From: Archangiaceae bacterium | GTDB lineage: Bacteria > Myxococcota > Myxococcia > Myxococcales > Myxococcaceae | Assembly: GCA_016714225.1 (NCBI GenBank) | Contig: JADJNS010000025.1 | Span: 124,001 to 188,000, forward strand | DNA: 64,000 bases | Reading direction: 5' to 3' | Shown here: positions 37,176-46,677 of the stretch, one piece after another | Layout: every line of letters begins with the position of its first letter | How positions within the stretch are numbered: position 1 is the stretch's first letter | Translations under genes and position numbers: made by a program | Notes under the pieces: model-generated | What the model saw: only the letters and a program-made list of their open reading frames with translations | Database searches by the model: none | Told to the model about the DNA's origin: nothing

Positions 37176-40082
37176 CTACAGCGCCGCGGTGGCCAGCTTC
37201 GGGTCGAGCCCGTCGGTGAGCAGGAAGCCGTTCTTCCAGTACCGGTAGATGTCTTCGATCTGCTTCGACACCGTGTGGTCTCCGCGCGAGGCGGCAAGCG
37301 AGGCCTTCTCGGGCACCCGCTTCATCTCGTCGATGGCGCGCAACAGGTCGTCCTTCGACAAGAAGGTCTCGGGCGCGTTCTGCGGAGGGGGCGCCAGCAG
37401 CGACGCCTGCAGCTCGGCCATCGGCTCGGTGAACGCCACCGCCGCCTGCTCGTTGAACACCGCCAGCAGCCCGAACGCCGCCAGCGTGGCGTGGGCCGCC
37501 GCATCGACCACCTGCGCGTCGAGGCTCGACGGCGCGTCGCCCGCGGCAGCTCGCACCGCCCGAAACGCGCTCAGCTTTTCCTTCACCAGCGCCTCGCACT
37601 CGCGCTTCGAGTCGACCTGCGCGGTGCCCAGCCCATCGCGCAGCGCCTTCACCGACGAGACCAGGCCGGCGGCCTTGGCGACCACCTCGGGGCTCGCATC
37701 GGCCGGCGCTGCCGCCACCGCCCTCGCGGCGCCGTCGAACATCTCTTTCGCCGCCCGGGTCTGCAGCTGCAGCTGGCGGTACGACGCCTCGAGCTTGGGG
37801 GTGAGCGGGTACTCGCCCGAGCTCACCCGCGGGCGCGCGAGCTGCCACGGCTGCACGTAGCCGCGCGCCGCCAGCTCGCGCCACACCTTGAACGCGTCGT
37901 GAATGATCGCCTTGCCGACCTCTGACGTCTTCATCGCCTTGTCGGTGTCTTGTGCGTAGAGCAGGGCCTTCTCGAGCAGCCCGAACATCTTCTCTTCGCT
38001 GAGGTTCTGGGGGTCGAGCTCGCTCTTCTGAATCACGCCCTCGGCCACCAGGCGCGTGAACATGCCCGCCTCTTCGTGCCGCACGCCGAAGTCTTCGAGC
38101 GGCACGTGGTGGATCATGAAGTTCATCGCCTTCTCGACCCAGTAGATCTCTTCGTGGGTGTTGCCCGAGTGATGGCACGAGAGCCGGTGCAGGTTCATGA
38201 TGTCGTTCGCACCCAGCGCGGCGAAGCCCCACATGTAGCCGGCCGCCGCGTAGTTCGGGTTCAAGAACGAGCAGTTCAGCATGATCTCGTCGTCGCTCAG
38301 CCCCGCCGCGTGGCCCTTCTCTTTCTCGTGCGCCACGTACCGCTCGAACCACGGCTCGGTGTAGCGGCCCTTCATCTGCCACTCGACGTCCTTGAGCGGC
38401 ACCATCTCGGTGAGGTCGTGCGTCGACGTGCCCTCGCTCGCGAAGCCCAGACCCTTCATCCAGATGCGCAGGTCGTGCGCGTGCATGTACGAGTCGAGCA
38501 GAAAGTCGAACCACGCGGTCTTGTCCGACGGGGGCTCGGCGGCGCGGCCGGCCCGGTACTCGACCTCGGCCTCGGCCATCACCGCTTCAATCTGCTTCAC
38601 CACGTCGTGACCGCCCGGCATGGTCTCGGCGATCTCCCGCAGCTTCTTCTTGAAGTCGTCGGGAGACACCAGCCCGTCTTTGCCCGCCACTTCCTTCAGC
38701 GCGCCGTACGACGCCACCTCGGGGCTCTTCGCCTCGGGGCCGATGAAGTTGGTGAACCAACCGCCGGGGCCGTCGACCTTCTCGGGGTCGACGCGGCGCG
38801 CGATCCACACCGGCTGCTTCGCCTTCTCTTTCGACAGCTCGTCGCGCGGCCCCAGGCCCAGCTCGCGGCCGTCGACCGGCCGCGTGCCGTCGGGGTTCAA
38901 GAAGAAGCCGTGCACCGGCGGCGCGGCCTCGCCGTTGATGATGTCGTCTTTCGCGAAGTGAATCACCGAGGTGAGCTCGAACCCCGACTGGGGCGAGGGC
39001 TTCATCACCGCGCCGTAGAGCGCGTCGCCCTTGCGGTCGAGAAACCACGTCTGACCCTGGGCGATGCCGATGGCCTCGGTGTCGAGCCACTGCTTGCCGT
39101 GCCGCACCCGGGGAGTCGACGCCGCGGTGAAGTCGCCCGCCGCGCCCACGCCCTGGTCCTGGAACTTGAGCCGCGCCTTCTCGTCGGCGGTCGGCGCGCG
39201 CGGCACGTGGAAGCCCGAGAAGCCGTGAAAGTCGCCCAGGAAGTTGTTGCCGCCGCCCGACTTGCCGACCCACACCACCACGCGATCGGGCTGGGTCTTG
39301 GTGGGCTCCTTCGCGAACACCAGCTGCGCGTCGGGGTGGCGGTACCCCGGCGGCGTGCTCACCGTCGGGTTCGCGATCACCGGGTTCTGAATCTTCAGCG
39401 TCTCGAGCCGCGCGTCGGTCTCGGGGTCGTGAAACGCCTGGTCCTCTCGATACAGCGGCTCTTTCTTGTCTTTGCCCTGCACCGAGATGCCGCCGATGCC
39501 CACCACGAAGCCCGGCGCCTTTCCCTGGCCTTCGCCGCCGAACGCGAACGTGCCCAGCTGGCCGAACACGGTGAGCTTGCGGTCGTCGGGCAGCTTCTTG
39601 CCGACCTGGCACGAGTCGCTCACCGCGCACGAGCCGCAGTTGTTGCCGCGCGTGCCGCACGAGCTCTGGGTCACCTGGTCGAGCGAGATGAACAGCTCGC
39701 GCACCTCGTACTTCTTGCCGTCTTCGGCGGCGAGCAGCACCGGCCGGTCGAGCTTGAGGTACGCGCCGCCCGGAGGCCCATCGTTGTTGATCTTCAGCGG
39801 GTCCTTGTTCACCACCGTGCCCGAGAGCGACGTGAAGTCGCCCGGCTTGACCTGCTGCAGGTCGACCAGGCCCGTCGCGCCCACGTTCACCCGAATCGGC
39901 TCGTGCACCCGCTGCGCTTCGATGGCCTTCGCCGTCAGCCCGAAGCGATCGCCGCCCCGCGCCGCAGCCTTCGAAGCCGCTCCGGCAGTCGCCGCGCCCA
40001 CCGCGTCCTTCACCTTCGCTGCCACCGCGCCCGCCGCCGCCCGTACCACCTGCCCAGTGCCCTGCACGACTCGTCGGGTCAT
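37176..40082 (-). CDS. 968-residue protein of unknown function with a cysteine cluster; last gene of the LOG-RpiA operon
   Basis: I do not recognise a family. The N-terminal 60 residues are an Ala/Gly/Lys helix with no signal peptide. Residues 60-200 look beta-rich and contain CxxxxxCxxCxxxxxC (SSCGTRGNNCGSCAVSDSC), a spacing that could hold an iron-sulfur cluster or zinc. Residues 200-460 are beta/loop rich (GKSGGGNNFLGDFHGFSGF). Residues 560-720 are rich in His and acidic residues (MHAHDLRIW, LHRLSCHHSGNTHEEIYWVEKAMNFMIHHV, FGVRHEEAGM), resembling a metal-binding helical domain. The last 200 residues are Ala-rich helices. ATG at 40082 overlaps the nuclease stop (ATGA). It probably works with the nuclease, as the two are translationally coupled. 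Confidence 0.75.
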   Translation of the reverse strand: MTRRVVQGTGQVVRAAAGAVAAKVKDAVGAATAGAASKAAARGGDRFGLTAKAIEAQRVHEPIRVNVGATGLVDLQQVKPGDFTSLSGTVVNKDPLKINNDGPPGGAYLKLDRPVLLAAEDGKKYEVRELFISLDQVTQSSCGTRGNNCGSCAVSDSCQVGKKLPDDRKLTVFGQLGTFAFGGEGQGKAPGFVVGIGGISVQGKDKKEPLYREDQAFHDPETDARLETLKIQNPVIANPTVSTPPGYRHPDAQLVFAKEPTKTQPDRVVVWVGKSGGGNNFLGDFHGFSGFHVPRAPTADEKARLKFQDQGVGAAGDFTAASTPRVRHGKQWLDTEAIGIAQGQTWFLDRKGDALYGAVMKPSPQSGFELTSVIHFAKDDIINGEAAPPVHGFFLNPDGTRPVDGRELGLGPRDELSKEKAKQPVWIARRVDPEKVDGPGGWFTNFIGPEAKSPEVASYGALKEVAGKDGLVSPDDFKKKLREIAETMPGGHDVVKQIEAVMAEAEVEYRAGRAAEPPSDKTAWFDFLLDSYMHAHDLRIWMKGLGFASEGTSTHDLTEMVPLKDVEWQMKGRYTEPWFERYVAHEKEKGHAAGLSDDEIMLNCSFLNPNYAAAGYMWGFAALGANDIMNLHRLSCHHSGNTHEEIYWVEKAMNFMIHHVPLEDFGVRHEEAGMFTRLVAEGVIQKSELDPQNLSEEKMFGLLEKALLYAQDTDKAMKTSEVGKAIIHDAFKVWRELAARGYVQPWQLARPRVSSGEYPLTPKLEASYRQLQLQTRAAKEMFDGAARAVAAAPADASPEVVAKAAGLVSSVKALRDGLGTAQVDSKRECEALVKEKLSAFRAVRAAAGDAPSSLDAQVVDAAAHATLAAFGLLAVFNEQAAVAFTEPMAELQASLLAPPPQNAPETFLSKDDLLRAIDEMKRVPEKASLAASRGDHTVSKQIEDIYRYWKNGFLLTDGLDPKLATAAL

Positions 40083-41995
40083 GACCTGCCTCGTCTGAAG
40101 TCCCACGCGGTCAAGGTGCCGTCGTGGTCACTCGAGCGGAACCGCTCGTCGAAGTCCGAATTCATGTGTACCAGCTCGATGGCCACCGGCACCTTGCTCT
40201 TCGCGGTGGCGTGGTCGAGCTCGCCCGAGCTGCCGCCGAACTGTGCGCTGTAGCGCTGCTCTTCGGGCAGCTGCAGCGACAGCAGGTCGAGCACGCCGCC
40301 CTCGACCTCGGCCTGCATCGCCGGCTCGTCGGTGTACGCGTTGCGGTCGCCGAAGATGCCCAGGTGCTCGAAGTCGCCCTGAGGCGCGTTCTGGGTCGCC
40401 CACCGGTTGAGCACCCGTGCCTGCGCCACCTGCCGCTCGTTCGCCTCTTCCGGGGTGCGGCCGCGCTTGCTGGTGTTGTGCACCGACTGCAGCTTGAGCA
40501 CCTCGGTCTGCCCGCCGTGGGTGAACTCGAAGGTCGCCACCAGCGGCAGCCGCGCGCCGGCGAAGGCGGGGTCTTCGAGCCGGTACACCGACTCTTCGCG
40601 CAGCTTCACCCGCTCGGGGTTGTAGAGGAACCCGGTGCGAATGTTGCCGCCCGGCGCGCCCCCCTCGGCGTTGTTCACCGGCGGCCGGTCGACCCACGCG
40701 TAGCGCGGCCCGCCCAGCTCGACGATCTTCTCGATGATCGCCTGCCAGGTCTCCGAGGCGTCGACCGTCTCCGACAGCTCGTTGCCGTCGTTGTCTTGAA
40801 TCTCCTGCATCGCGACGATGTCGGGCGACGTGAGGTTCTTGACGATCTGCTCGGCCATGCGCTGCAGCTTGCCCTCGCCCACGTCGTCGTCGACGTTGCG
40901 CTCGTCTTGCCCCTGCACCTTGGCCAGGTCTTCCACCTTGACGTCTTTGTTCTCGCCGTTGAGCGAGGCGATGAACAGCACGTGCTCGGGGTCTGCGAAC
41001 CGGGTGCGCAGCGTCGCCACCGCGGGCACGATGGGGCTGGGAATCAGGTTCTTCACTCCGCCCGGGTCCCACACCGTGACCTGGTGCCGGCCGTGCCGCT
41101 CGGTGACGTTGCCAGTGAGCGCGCTGCGAAAGCGGGCGCCGATGTTCACCGGCACCTTCAGGTCGTCGACCGGCATGCGCACGCCGATGACGTGCGGGTT
41201 GCCGTACGCGTCACGCACCAGGCCGCCGCTCACCGTGCGCTTGCCCGCGCCCTCGCCGCCGTCGGGCACCACCGCGCCGTCGGAGAAGCGGGGAATGTCG
41301 TTGAGCGCCCCCACCACCACCGGGTCATTGATGCGCACCCGCGCTCCCTCGAGGCTCTCCCACAGGTCGAAGTTCGACGCGGTGTGCGAGAGCTCGATGC
41401 CACCCTTGCCGATGACGAACTCGGGCAGCGGGTTGCCGCTCGACTTGACCAGAATGCTGCCCGGGTGGGCGTTCAGGTTCGTCACGCTCGAGTCGGGGTT
41501 CGACTCGCGCTGCTTGGGCGGCACGTACTCTTCGACCACGCCTGCCACCGACACCTCGTCGCCCGCCTTCACCTGGTGGCCGCGCGCGCGCACGTAGATG
41601 GCGGGCGAGCCGTTCTCGGTGCCGACGTTCGGCTCCTGCAGGTAGAAGCCATCGGCCTCGACCGCGGTGACGATGCCCGCGGTGGTCACCGCCTGCCCGT
41701 CGTACGGCGACTTCGCGCCTGGGCCTTGCACCTCGTGAATCGCCAGCGACCGCCCGGCATAGAAGGCGCCGCCGTCTCCGCCCTGCAGCGCCGCCTGATC
41801 GCGCGGCCGCAGCTGCCGCGCAGTGCCGTCGGCGAAGTACTCGCGCTGCAGCTTCTTGACGGCGGTCTTCTGGTCCGGCGTGAACGCCGCCCACTCGGCG
41901 TCGGGAAATGGGGCGGTGGGGTTCGCCTCGATTCTCTTCCACTGCTCGGCCGTGAACAGCGCCTTCGAAGGCGAGCTGGAGATGGAGGCTGCCAT
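40079..41995 (-). CDS. OB-fold plus EEP-domain nuclease
   Basis: A 638-residue protein with the layout of large extracellular nucleases (ExeM/NucH type). Residues 75-330 hold a YhcR-type OB-fold region (VTTAGIVTAVEADGFYLQEP, AGDEVSVAGVVEEYVPP). Residues 345-638 hold the EEP catalytic domain: metal Glu in IVAMQEIQDNDGN, Asp/Asn in LGIFGDRNAYTDEP (GDRN instead of the more usual GDFN) and SDHDGT near the C-terminus. Relatives are usually exported, but here no signal peptide is seen (MAASISSSPSKALF). It is preceded by the TPR gene (4-base gap) and overlaps the 968-residue gene. Likely cleaves DNA or RNA; specificity is not visible. Confidence 0.85.
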   Translation of the reverse strand: MAASISSSPSKALFTAEQWKRIEANPTAPFPDAEWAAFTPDQKTAVKKLQREYFADGTARQLRPRDQAALQGGDGGAFYAGRSLAIHEVQGPGAKSPYDGQAVTTAGIVTAVEADGFYLQEPNVGTENGSPAIYVRARGHQVKAGDEVSVAGVVEEYVPPKQRESNPDSSVTNLNAHPGSILVKSSGNPLPEFVIGKGGIELSHTASNFDLWESLEGARVRINDPVVVGALNDIPRFSDGAVVPDGGEGAGKRTVSGGLVRDAYGNPHVIGVRMPVDDLKVPVNIGARFRSALTGNVTERHGRHQVTVWDPGGVKNLIPSPIVPAVATLRTRFADPEHVLFIASLNGENKDVKVEDLAKVQGQDERNVDDDVGEGKLQRMAEQIVKNLTSPDIVAMQEIQDNDGNELSETVDASETWQAIIEKIVELGGPRYAWVDRPPVNNAEGGAPGGNIRTGFLYNPERVKLREESVYRLEDPAFAGARLPLVATFEFTHGGQTEVLKLQSVHNTSKRGRTPEEANERQVAQARVLNRWATQNAPQGDFEHLGIFGDRNAYTDEPAMQAEVEGGVLDLLSLQLPEEQRYSAQFGGSSGELDHATAKSKVPVAIELVHMNSDFDERFRSSDHDGTLTAWDFRRGRS

Positions 41996-41999
41996 TCGG

Positions 42000-42569
42000 T
42001 CAGGCCCGCGCCGCGGCTTTGGAGACCCGGTAGGCCGAGGCCTCGACCGGGTGCGCCTCGAGAAACCCGGGCTCGAGGGTGTCGGCGCGCTCGAACAGCT
42101 TCACCGCCTCGGCGTGCTGCCGCGCCCGCGACAGGTACACCGCCAGGTCGGCCACCGTCTCGGGGCTCCCCGGCTGCAGACGCACCAGCTCGCGCCGCGC
42201 CGACAGCGCAATCTCGGTCACCCCGGTGAGGTCGGCCAGCTTCACCACCTTCTCTTGCGCGTGCCGGGCCGTGGGCTCGGCCTTCACCACCACCTGCCAG
42301 GCGGCGAGCGCGCGGAAGAAGTCGCCGCCCGCCTCCAGCGCGGTGGCGTAGAGCACCTTCGCCGCCAGGTTCGACGGGTCGCCCTTCACCGCCGCCGCGA
42401 ACGCCTCGGAGGCCGGGGCGAACCGGCCCTGCTTGAGCCGCGCCGCGCCCAACAGCAGCCACGCCTGCACGTCGTGGGGGTCGCGCTTCACCAGCCCTTG
42501 AGCCTTCTGCTCGGCCGCCGCCGGGTTCGAGGCGAACAGCGCATCGACTTCTGCATAGGTGGTGCTCAT
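42000..42569 (-). CDS. TPR-repeat protein
   Basis: A 189-residue protein made of four to five tetratricopeptide-like repeats, for example AWLLLGAARLKQGRFAPASEAFAAAVKGDPSN and ADLAVYLSRARQHAEAVKLFERADTLEPG. No signal peptide or membrane segment. Such proteins are scaffolds; position between the RpiA fusion and the nuclease suggests that it bridges proteins of this operon. Its ATG (42569) overlaps the RpiA-fusion stop in an ATGA junction, and its stop is four bases from the nuclease start. Binding partner cannot be read from sequence. Confidence 0.8.
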   Translation of the reverse strand: MSTTYAEVDALFASNPAAAEQKAQGLVKRDPHDVQAWLLLGAARLKQGRFAPASEAFAAAVKGDPSNLAAKVLYATALEAGGDFFRALAAWQVVVKAEPTARHAQEKVVKLADLTGVTEIALSARRELVRLQPGSPETVADLAVYLSRARQHAEAVKLFERADTLEPGFLEAHPVEASAYRVSKAAARA

Positions 42570-45034
42570 GACTTCACCTCGAGCTTGGCGCCCTGCTGCA
42601 AGAGCTTCTGGGCCTCGGCTTCGTGCTGCGGGTCGCCCAGCGAGCCCTTGATCAGCGCCTTGAAGCCCTCTTCGAACGACTTCTTGGCGTCGCCTTCGGC
42701 GGCCTTCTTCGCGTCCGCGTCGCTCAGCGCCGCCGCCTTGGCCACCGCCGCATCGCGGGTCGCCTTGAGCTGGTCGAGCTCGCCGTCGATGTGGTGGGCG
42801 AGCGACGTCATCCACCCGAAGGTGCTCTCGCGCAGCTTGCCCTGAGCCGAGGTGAGCGTGCCAGCCGAGGCCCGCTCGTCGAGCATGCGCAGCAGCACCG
42901 CGGCGCGCCCCACCGGGCTCTTCTCGGCCTCGTTGCGCATCGCCACCGCGCTCAACACCTTCTCGGGCATCAGCGGCCCGGCCTTGCCCGGGGTCAGCGG
43001 GTTGGGGGGCTCGTGAATCGAGAAGCCCACGCCGACGCCATCGAGCCCCACGAACTGCAAGAGGGGGAAGTGGTAGTCGCGCATGCCGCCCGAGCCGTAG
43101 GTCTCGAGGCCCTGCTCGTGGGCGTGGTGCACCCACCGCAGCAGGTTCTCGGCGCTGAAGAACTCGATCAGCGGGTAGCTGGGAGGCTTCATGCTGGCGC
43201 TGTCGACGGTGACCTTCTTGAACCCGCCGTCTTTCGCGGCGTCGATCGACTTCAGCGCCCCGTCGAGCATCAGCTGCCGCTCGGCCACGGTCGGCGCGCC
43301 GGCGATCTGCGCCGCGTCGGCCGGCACCAGCTCGAAGTCCTTCAGCAGCGCGTTCAGGTTGAACGCCGCCGAGATGTACTCGCCCTCGCGCAGGTTGGCC
43401 TGCGCGTGCACCGCCTGGCCCAGCGTCACCACCTCGTCGGGCGACAGCCCGTCCATGCCGAACTTCGCCTCGCTGTAGCCGATGTTCAGCGCGCTGCGCG
43501 CGTCGTTCGCCATCTGCCCGGCGGCGGTGGCGAGGTTGAACTTCACCCCCGCGCTCGCGGTGTCCATGCCCGGCACCGCGTCGCCCAGCGCCGAGGCGAT
43601 GTAGTTCGGCCGCCCGAAGAACGCGGTGGTCGGTGCGTCGGTGCCCATCACCATGCGCACCAGCGCCAGGGTTCGCGGCCCCGGGTTCGAGTACGGCGCC
43701 ATGTGCTCGGTGTCGCGGTCGATGATCTCGACGTGCACGATGTTGCCGTCGATCATCTTCGGCTCGGCCGCGGTCGCGTAGATGTGCGCCACGCCGGGGT
43801 CGGTCACCGCCATCTGGGTGCGGAAGGTCTCGGCATACACCTCGGAGCGCCCGCCGATCGGCTCGCGCAGCATCGGCGGCTGCCCGCCGTCGGCCAGCGC
43901 CTGGGCGCCGCGCTCGACCACCTTCTTCTCTGCCGCGGTGAGACCCAGCCGCGTCATCAGCAGGGTCAGCGCCTCGTCTTCGGTGTCGGGCAGGTTCGCG
44001 CGGTCGATGGGCGGCAGCGGGTTCTCGCCCTTCGCCTCGGCGTCGGCGATGCGCTTGCGCGCGCCCATCATCACCACCGTGGCGTCGACGATCGCCGCCT
44101 GCTTCTTCACCACCTCGTCGAACCACTGCTGCACCACCGGCGCGTTGACGAACGTGGTGCCCAGCGCGTCGGCGACCGCGTCGGACATCGGCGTCTCGGG
44201 TGCCTCGATGACCTTGGCCGCCGCTTTCGCGAAGACGTCTCGAAGCCGGCTGTTCTTCTGCAGAATGCGGGTGCCGCGCTCGGAGGCCACCACCACCTCG
44301 TCGGCCATGCCCAGGAACAGGCCGTGCGCCTTCACCCCGCGCAGGCCGTCGAGCGTCTTGGCCAGCGCCTTGGGGTCGTCGATGCCGTCTGCCCACTTCA
44401 CGTCGACGATGTGGTTGCCGTTGTCGGTGACGTAGGGCTCGCCGGTCTCTTTGTCGGTGCGCAGGGTGGGCACGCCGCCGAGCGCGGTCAGCTTCTTCGA
44501 CACCGCGGGCGCCGCGCTTGGGGAGACCTCGACCGGCAGCGGGCTCTTGGTGCCGAGCTTGTGCACCAGCTTGCTGTCGTCGACCACGATGACGAGCTTG
44601 CGCGCCAGGTTCGCCACGGCCTTCTCGCGCAGGAGCGCCCCGCCCATGCCCTTGATCAAGAAGAACTGGTCGCCGACCTTCGCCACCTCGTCGGCGCCGT
44701 CGATCGCCAGGTCGAGCTCGAGGCCCTTCTTCGGCTCGATGAGCTCGATGCCCAGGCCCTTGGCCTGCGCGGTGGTGCGCTCCGAGGTCGACACCGCCAC
44801 CACGTCTTCGAGCTCGCCCGACTTCAGCTCGGCCCCCAGCAGCTCGATGGCGAACTTCATCGTCGAGCCGGTGCCCAGGCCCAGCTTCTGGCCGCTCTTC
44901 ACGAAGTCCCTCACCGCGGTCTCGGCCGCTTCCTTCTTGAACGGCGCCATCGGGTCGGCCGGCGCGGCGGGGGCCGCCGCGGCGCGGGTCGAGCGCGCGG
45001 TGGGGCGGGCAGCAGGAGTCGAAGGGGTGGCCAT
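42566..45034 (-). CDS. Ribose-5-phosphate isomerase A fused to a large barrel-like C-terminal domain
   Basis: An 822-residue fusion. Residues 30-260 are RpiA: GLGTGSTMKFAIELLG, the active-site DGADEV loop, FFLIKGMGGALLREK (catalytic Lys and Glu positions kept) and VVDDSKLVHKLG. RpiA is normally about 220 residues and stands alone. Residues 300-750 are a second domain that I cannot place firmly; the stretch FKKVTVDSASMK, followed by SAENLLRWVHHAHEQGLETYGSGG and the GLDGVGVGF end, recalls a TIM-barrel phosphate site of the MfnB (UPF0264) type. The C-terminus is a charged helix. The N-terminal 25 residues are Ala/Pro/Thr linker. An AAGGA site precedes the ATG. Catalyses ribose 5-phosphate to ribulose 5-phosphate; the second activity is unknown. 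Confidence 0.85.
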   Translation of the reverse strand: MATPSTPAARPTARSTRAAAAPAAPADPMAPFKKEAAETAVRDFVKSGQKLGLGTGSTMKFAIELLGAELKSGELEDVVAVSTSERTTAQAKGLGIELIEPKKGLELDLAIDGADEVAKVGDQFFLIKGMGGALLREKAVANLARKLVIVVDDSKLVHKLGTKSPLPVEVSPSAAPAVSKKLTALGGVPTLRTDKETGEPYVTDNGNHIVDVKWADGIDDPKALAKTLDGLRGVKAHGLFLGMADEVVVASERGTRILQKNSRLRDVFAKAAAKVIEAPETPMSDAVADALGTTFVNAPVVQQWFDEVVKKQAAIVDATVVMMGARKRIADAEAKGENPLPPIDRANLPDTEDEALTLLMTRLGLTAAEKKVVERGAQALADGGQPPMLREPIGGRSEVYAETFRTQMAVTDPGVAHIYATAAEPKMIDGNIVHVEIIDRDTEHMAPYSNPGPRTLALVRMVMGTDAPTTAFFGRPNYIASALGDAVPGMDTASAGVKFNLATAAGQMANDARSALNIGYSEAKFGMDGLSPDEVVTLGQAVHAQANLREGEYISAAFNLNALLKDFELVPADAAQIAGAPTVAERQLMLDGALKSIDAAKDGGFKKVTVDSASMKPPSYPLIEFFSAENLLRWVHHAHEQGLETYGSGGMRDYHFPLLQFVGLDGVGVGFSIHEPPNPLTPGKAGPLMPEKVLSAVAMRNEAEKSPVGRAAVLLRMLDERASAGTLTSAQGKLRESTFGWMTSLAHHIDGELDQLKATRDAAVAKAAALSDADAKKAAEGDAKKSFEEGFKALIKGSLGDPQHEAEAQKLLQQGAKLEVKS

Positions 45035-45045
45035 GGGGTCCTTGT

Positions 45046-46563
45046 CTACTGCTGGGGTGCAGCGGGCGGCGCGGTCAGCGCCTGCATCGCCACCGCGGGG
45101 TCGTTGGTGACGGTGAACAGGTCGAGGTCTTCGGGGTTGATGTACTGCCGCTCGGGCGAGATCATCAGCTCGCGCAGCTGCTCTTTGAGCGCCGCGAACT
45201 TGCCGTCGGGGTCGAGCACCACGATCGGCAGCTTCGGCAGCTTGCCGGTCTGCACGTCGCACGCGGCGGTGAAGAGCAGGGCGATCTGCCGCGCCCCTTC
45301 GGGGGTGGTCACGATGCCGCTGATGTTGGTGTTCATCAGCTCGCGCAGCACCAGCACGTCATGCACCCGGTCGTAGTGCAGCGGCCCGTGGTCTTCGGCC
45401 GTCGAGTCGTCGAGCGCGAACGCTTCGATCTGCGCGTCGGGGTTCGCCTTCTGCACCCCGCGCAGCACCGCCTCGTCGCCCATCGGCGAGCCCGACACCC
45501 GCACCGCCTGGCCAGCCCGGGTCAGCCCCTCGGCGATCTTCTCGATGCTGCCGAGGGTCGCCTGGGTGCGCTCTCCACCACCCGCGAAGAACGCCACCGC
45601 CTTGGGCTTGCCGTCGAGCCGGGTGAGGCCGCGCTCGAGGTCCTCCATCATGCGCGGCACCACCGTGCGCGGGTCGACCGGCGGGTCGAGGCGGCGCATC
45701 TTCGCCATCTCGCGCACCAGGGTCTGCGGGTCGTGGAAGCGGCGGCCCAGCTCCGACCGCTCGGCCGGGGCCATCAGCGGCACGAACGCGTCGGCGAAGC
45801 GGTCGAAGAAGTCGTCGTGCGAGCCCAGCACCACCGGCTCGGTCGCCTGGCCGTGCATCTTCATCGCCAGGTAGGTGAACAGCTCGGCCACCGTGCCGTA
45901 GCCCCCCGGCGTGCTGAGCTTCGGCGACATGTGCCACTCGAGCTTGTCGTTGCGCGACTGCGGGGGCTGCACGTTGTCGCGAAACAAGAACTGCATGCGA
46001 AAGATGAAGCGCTTGAACGTCGAGAGGTGCTCGGGGCTGATGTACGGCGTCGCTGCCTGCTCCTTGGGCAGCTTGATGTTGGCGCCCTCGCGGCCCGGCT
46101 CGCCGGCCTCCCAGCCGATGGCGCGGTGGGCCTTCATGTCCATCAGCGCGTCCATTGCGGCGTGGCCCTTGAGCGGCGCCTCCATCGCGCCCGGGCCGGC
46201 CCCTGTGCTGATCGAGTAGCTCGCTTTGCGCAGCTCGCGGCCCAGCTCTTCGCTCCACACGAAGTCGGCGAACCCGTTCTCGCCCGGCACCGGCTTCGAG
46301 CGGGCGGTGCCGAAGATGGTGACCAGCCGGTCGACCGCCTGCGGCACCTGGGTGAGCGTCGCCGCGTCACCCTTGAGCTCGGCGAGCAGCTGGGCCAGCC
46401 CCGGGTCTTGCAGGCCGAAGTCGTCTGCGGCCGTCGCGACCGGCGCCTCACCCTCGACCGTCACGGTGGCGTGGGTCACCGGCGCCGTGGCCGCGCGCTC
46501 GACCGGCGCGGTGCGCGCCGAGGTCAGCGAGGGCGTCGAAGAGAGTGGGGTTGCCTTGGGCAT
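45046..46563 (-). CDS. LOG-family (lysine-decarboxylase-like) nucleotide 5'-monophosphate nucleosidase
   Basis: A 505-residue protein, about twice the usual size of a LOG protein. Signature motifs: STGAGPGAMEAP (about residues 135-147) and STPGGYGTVAELF with the catalytic Arg/Glu region. Known members hydrolyse nucleoside 5'-monophosphates to free base plus ribose 5-phosphate, which is the substrate of the RpiA fusion next in the operon. The N-terminal 60 residues are low complexity; a large insertion between the motifs (about 150-240) and a C-terminal extra domain (about 360-505) distinguish it. Start at 46563 (MPKATPLSS) chosen as a GAG site lies upstream. First gene of the five-gene minus-strand operon. 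Confidence 0.85.
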   Translation of the reverse strand: MPKATPLSSTPSLTSARTAPVERAATAPVTHATVTVEGEAPVATAADDFGLQDPGLAQLLAELKGDAATLTQVPQAVDRLVTIFGTARSKPVPGENGFADFVWSEELGRELRKASYSISTGAGPGAMEAPLKGHAAMDALMDMKAHRAIGWEAGEPGREGANIKLPKEQAATPYISPEHLSTFKRFIFRMQFLFRDNVQPPQSRNDKLEWHMSPKLSTPGGYGTVAELFTYLAMKMHGQATEPVVLGSHDDFFDRFADAFVPLMAPAERSELGRRFHDPQTLVREMAKMRRLDPPVDPRTVVPRMMEDLERGLTRLDGKPKAVAFFAGGGERTQATLGSIEKIAEGLTRAGQAVRVSGSPMGDEAVLRGVQKANPDAQIEAFALDDSTAEDHGPLHYDRVHDVLVLRELMNTNISGIVTTPEGARQIALLFTAACDVQTGKLPKLPIVVLDPDGKFAALKEQLRELMISPERQYINPEDLDLFTVTNDPAVAMQALTAPPAAPQQ

Positions 46564-46677
46564 CGATATTCTCGGTGCAAATGGGGACGACGAACGAGGG
46601 GGAGCCAGGTGATTATCGGAGCAGGGGGGCCGCGCCTCCACCCGCTTTTTCGAAACCTGTCGCACCCTTGCGCGCTG

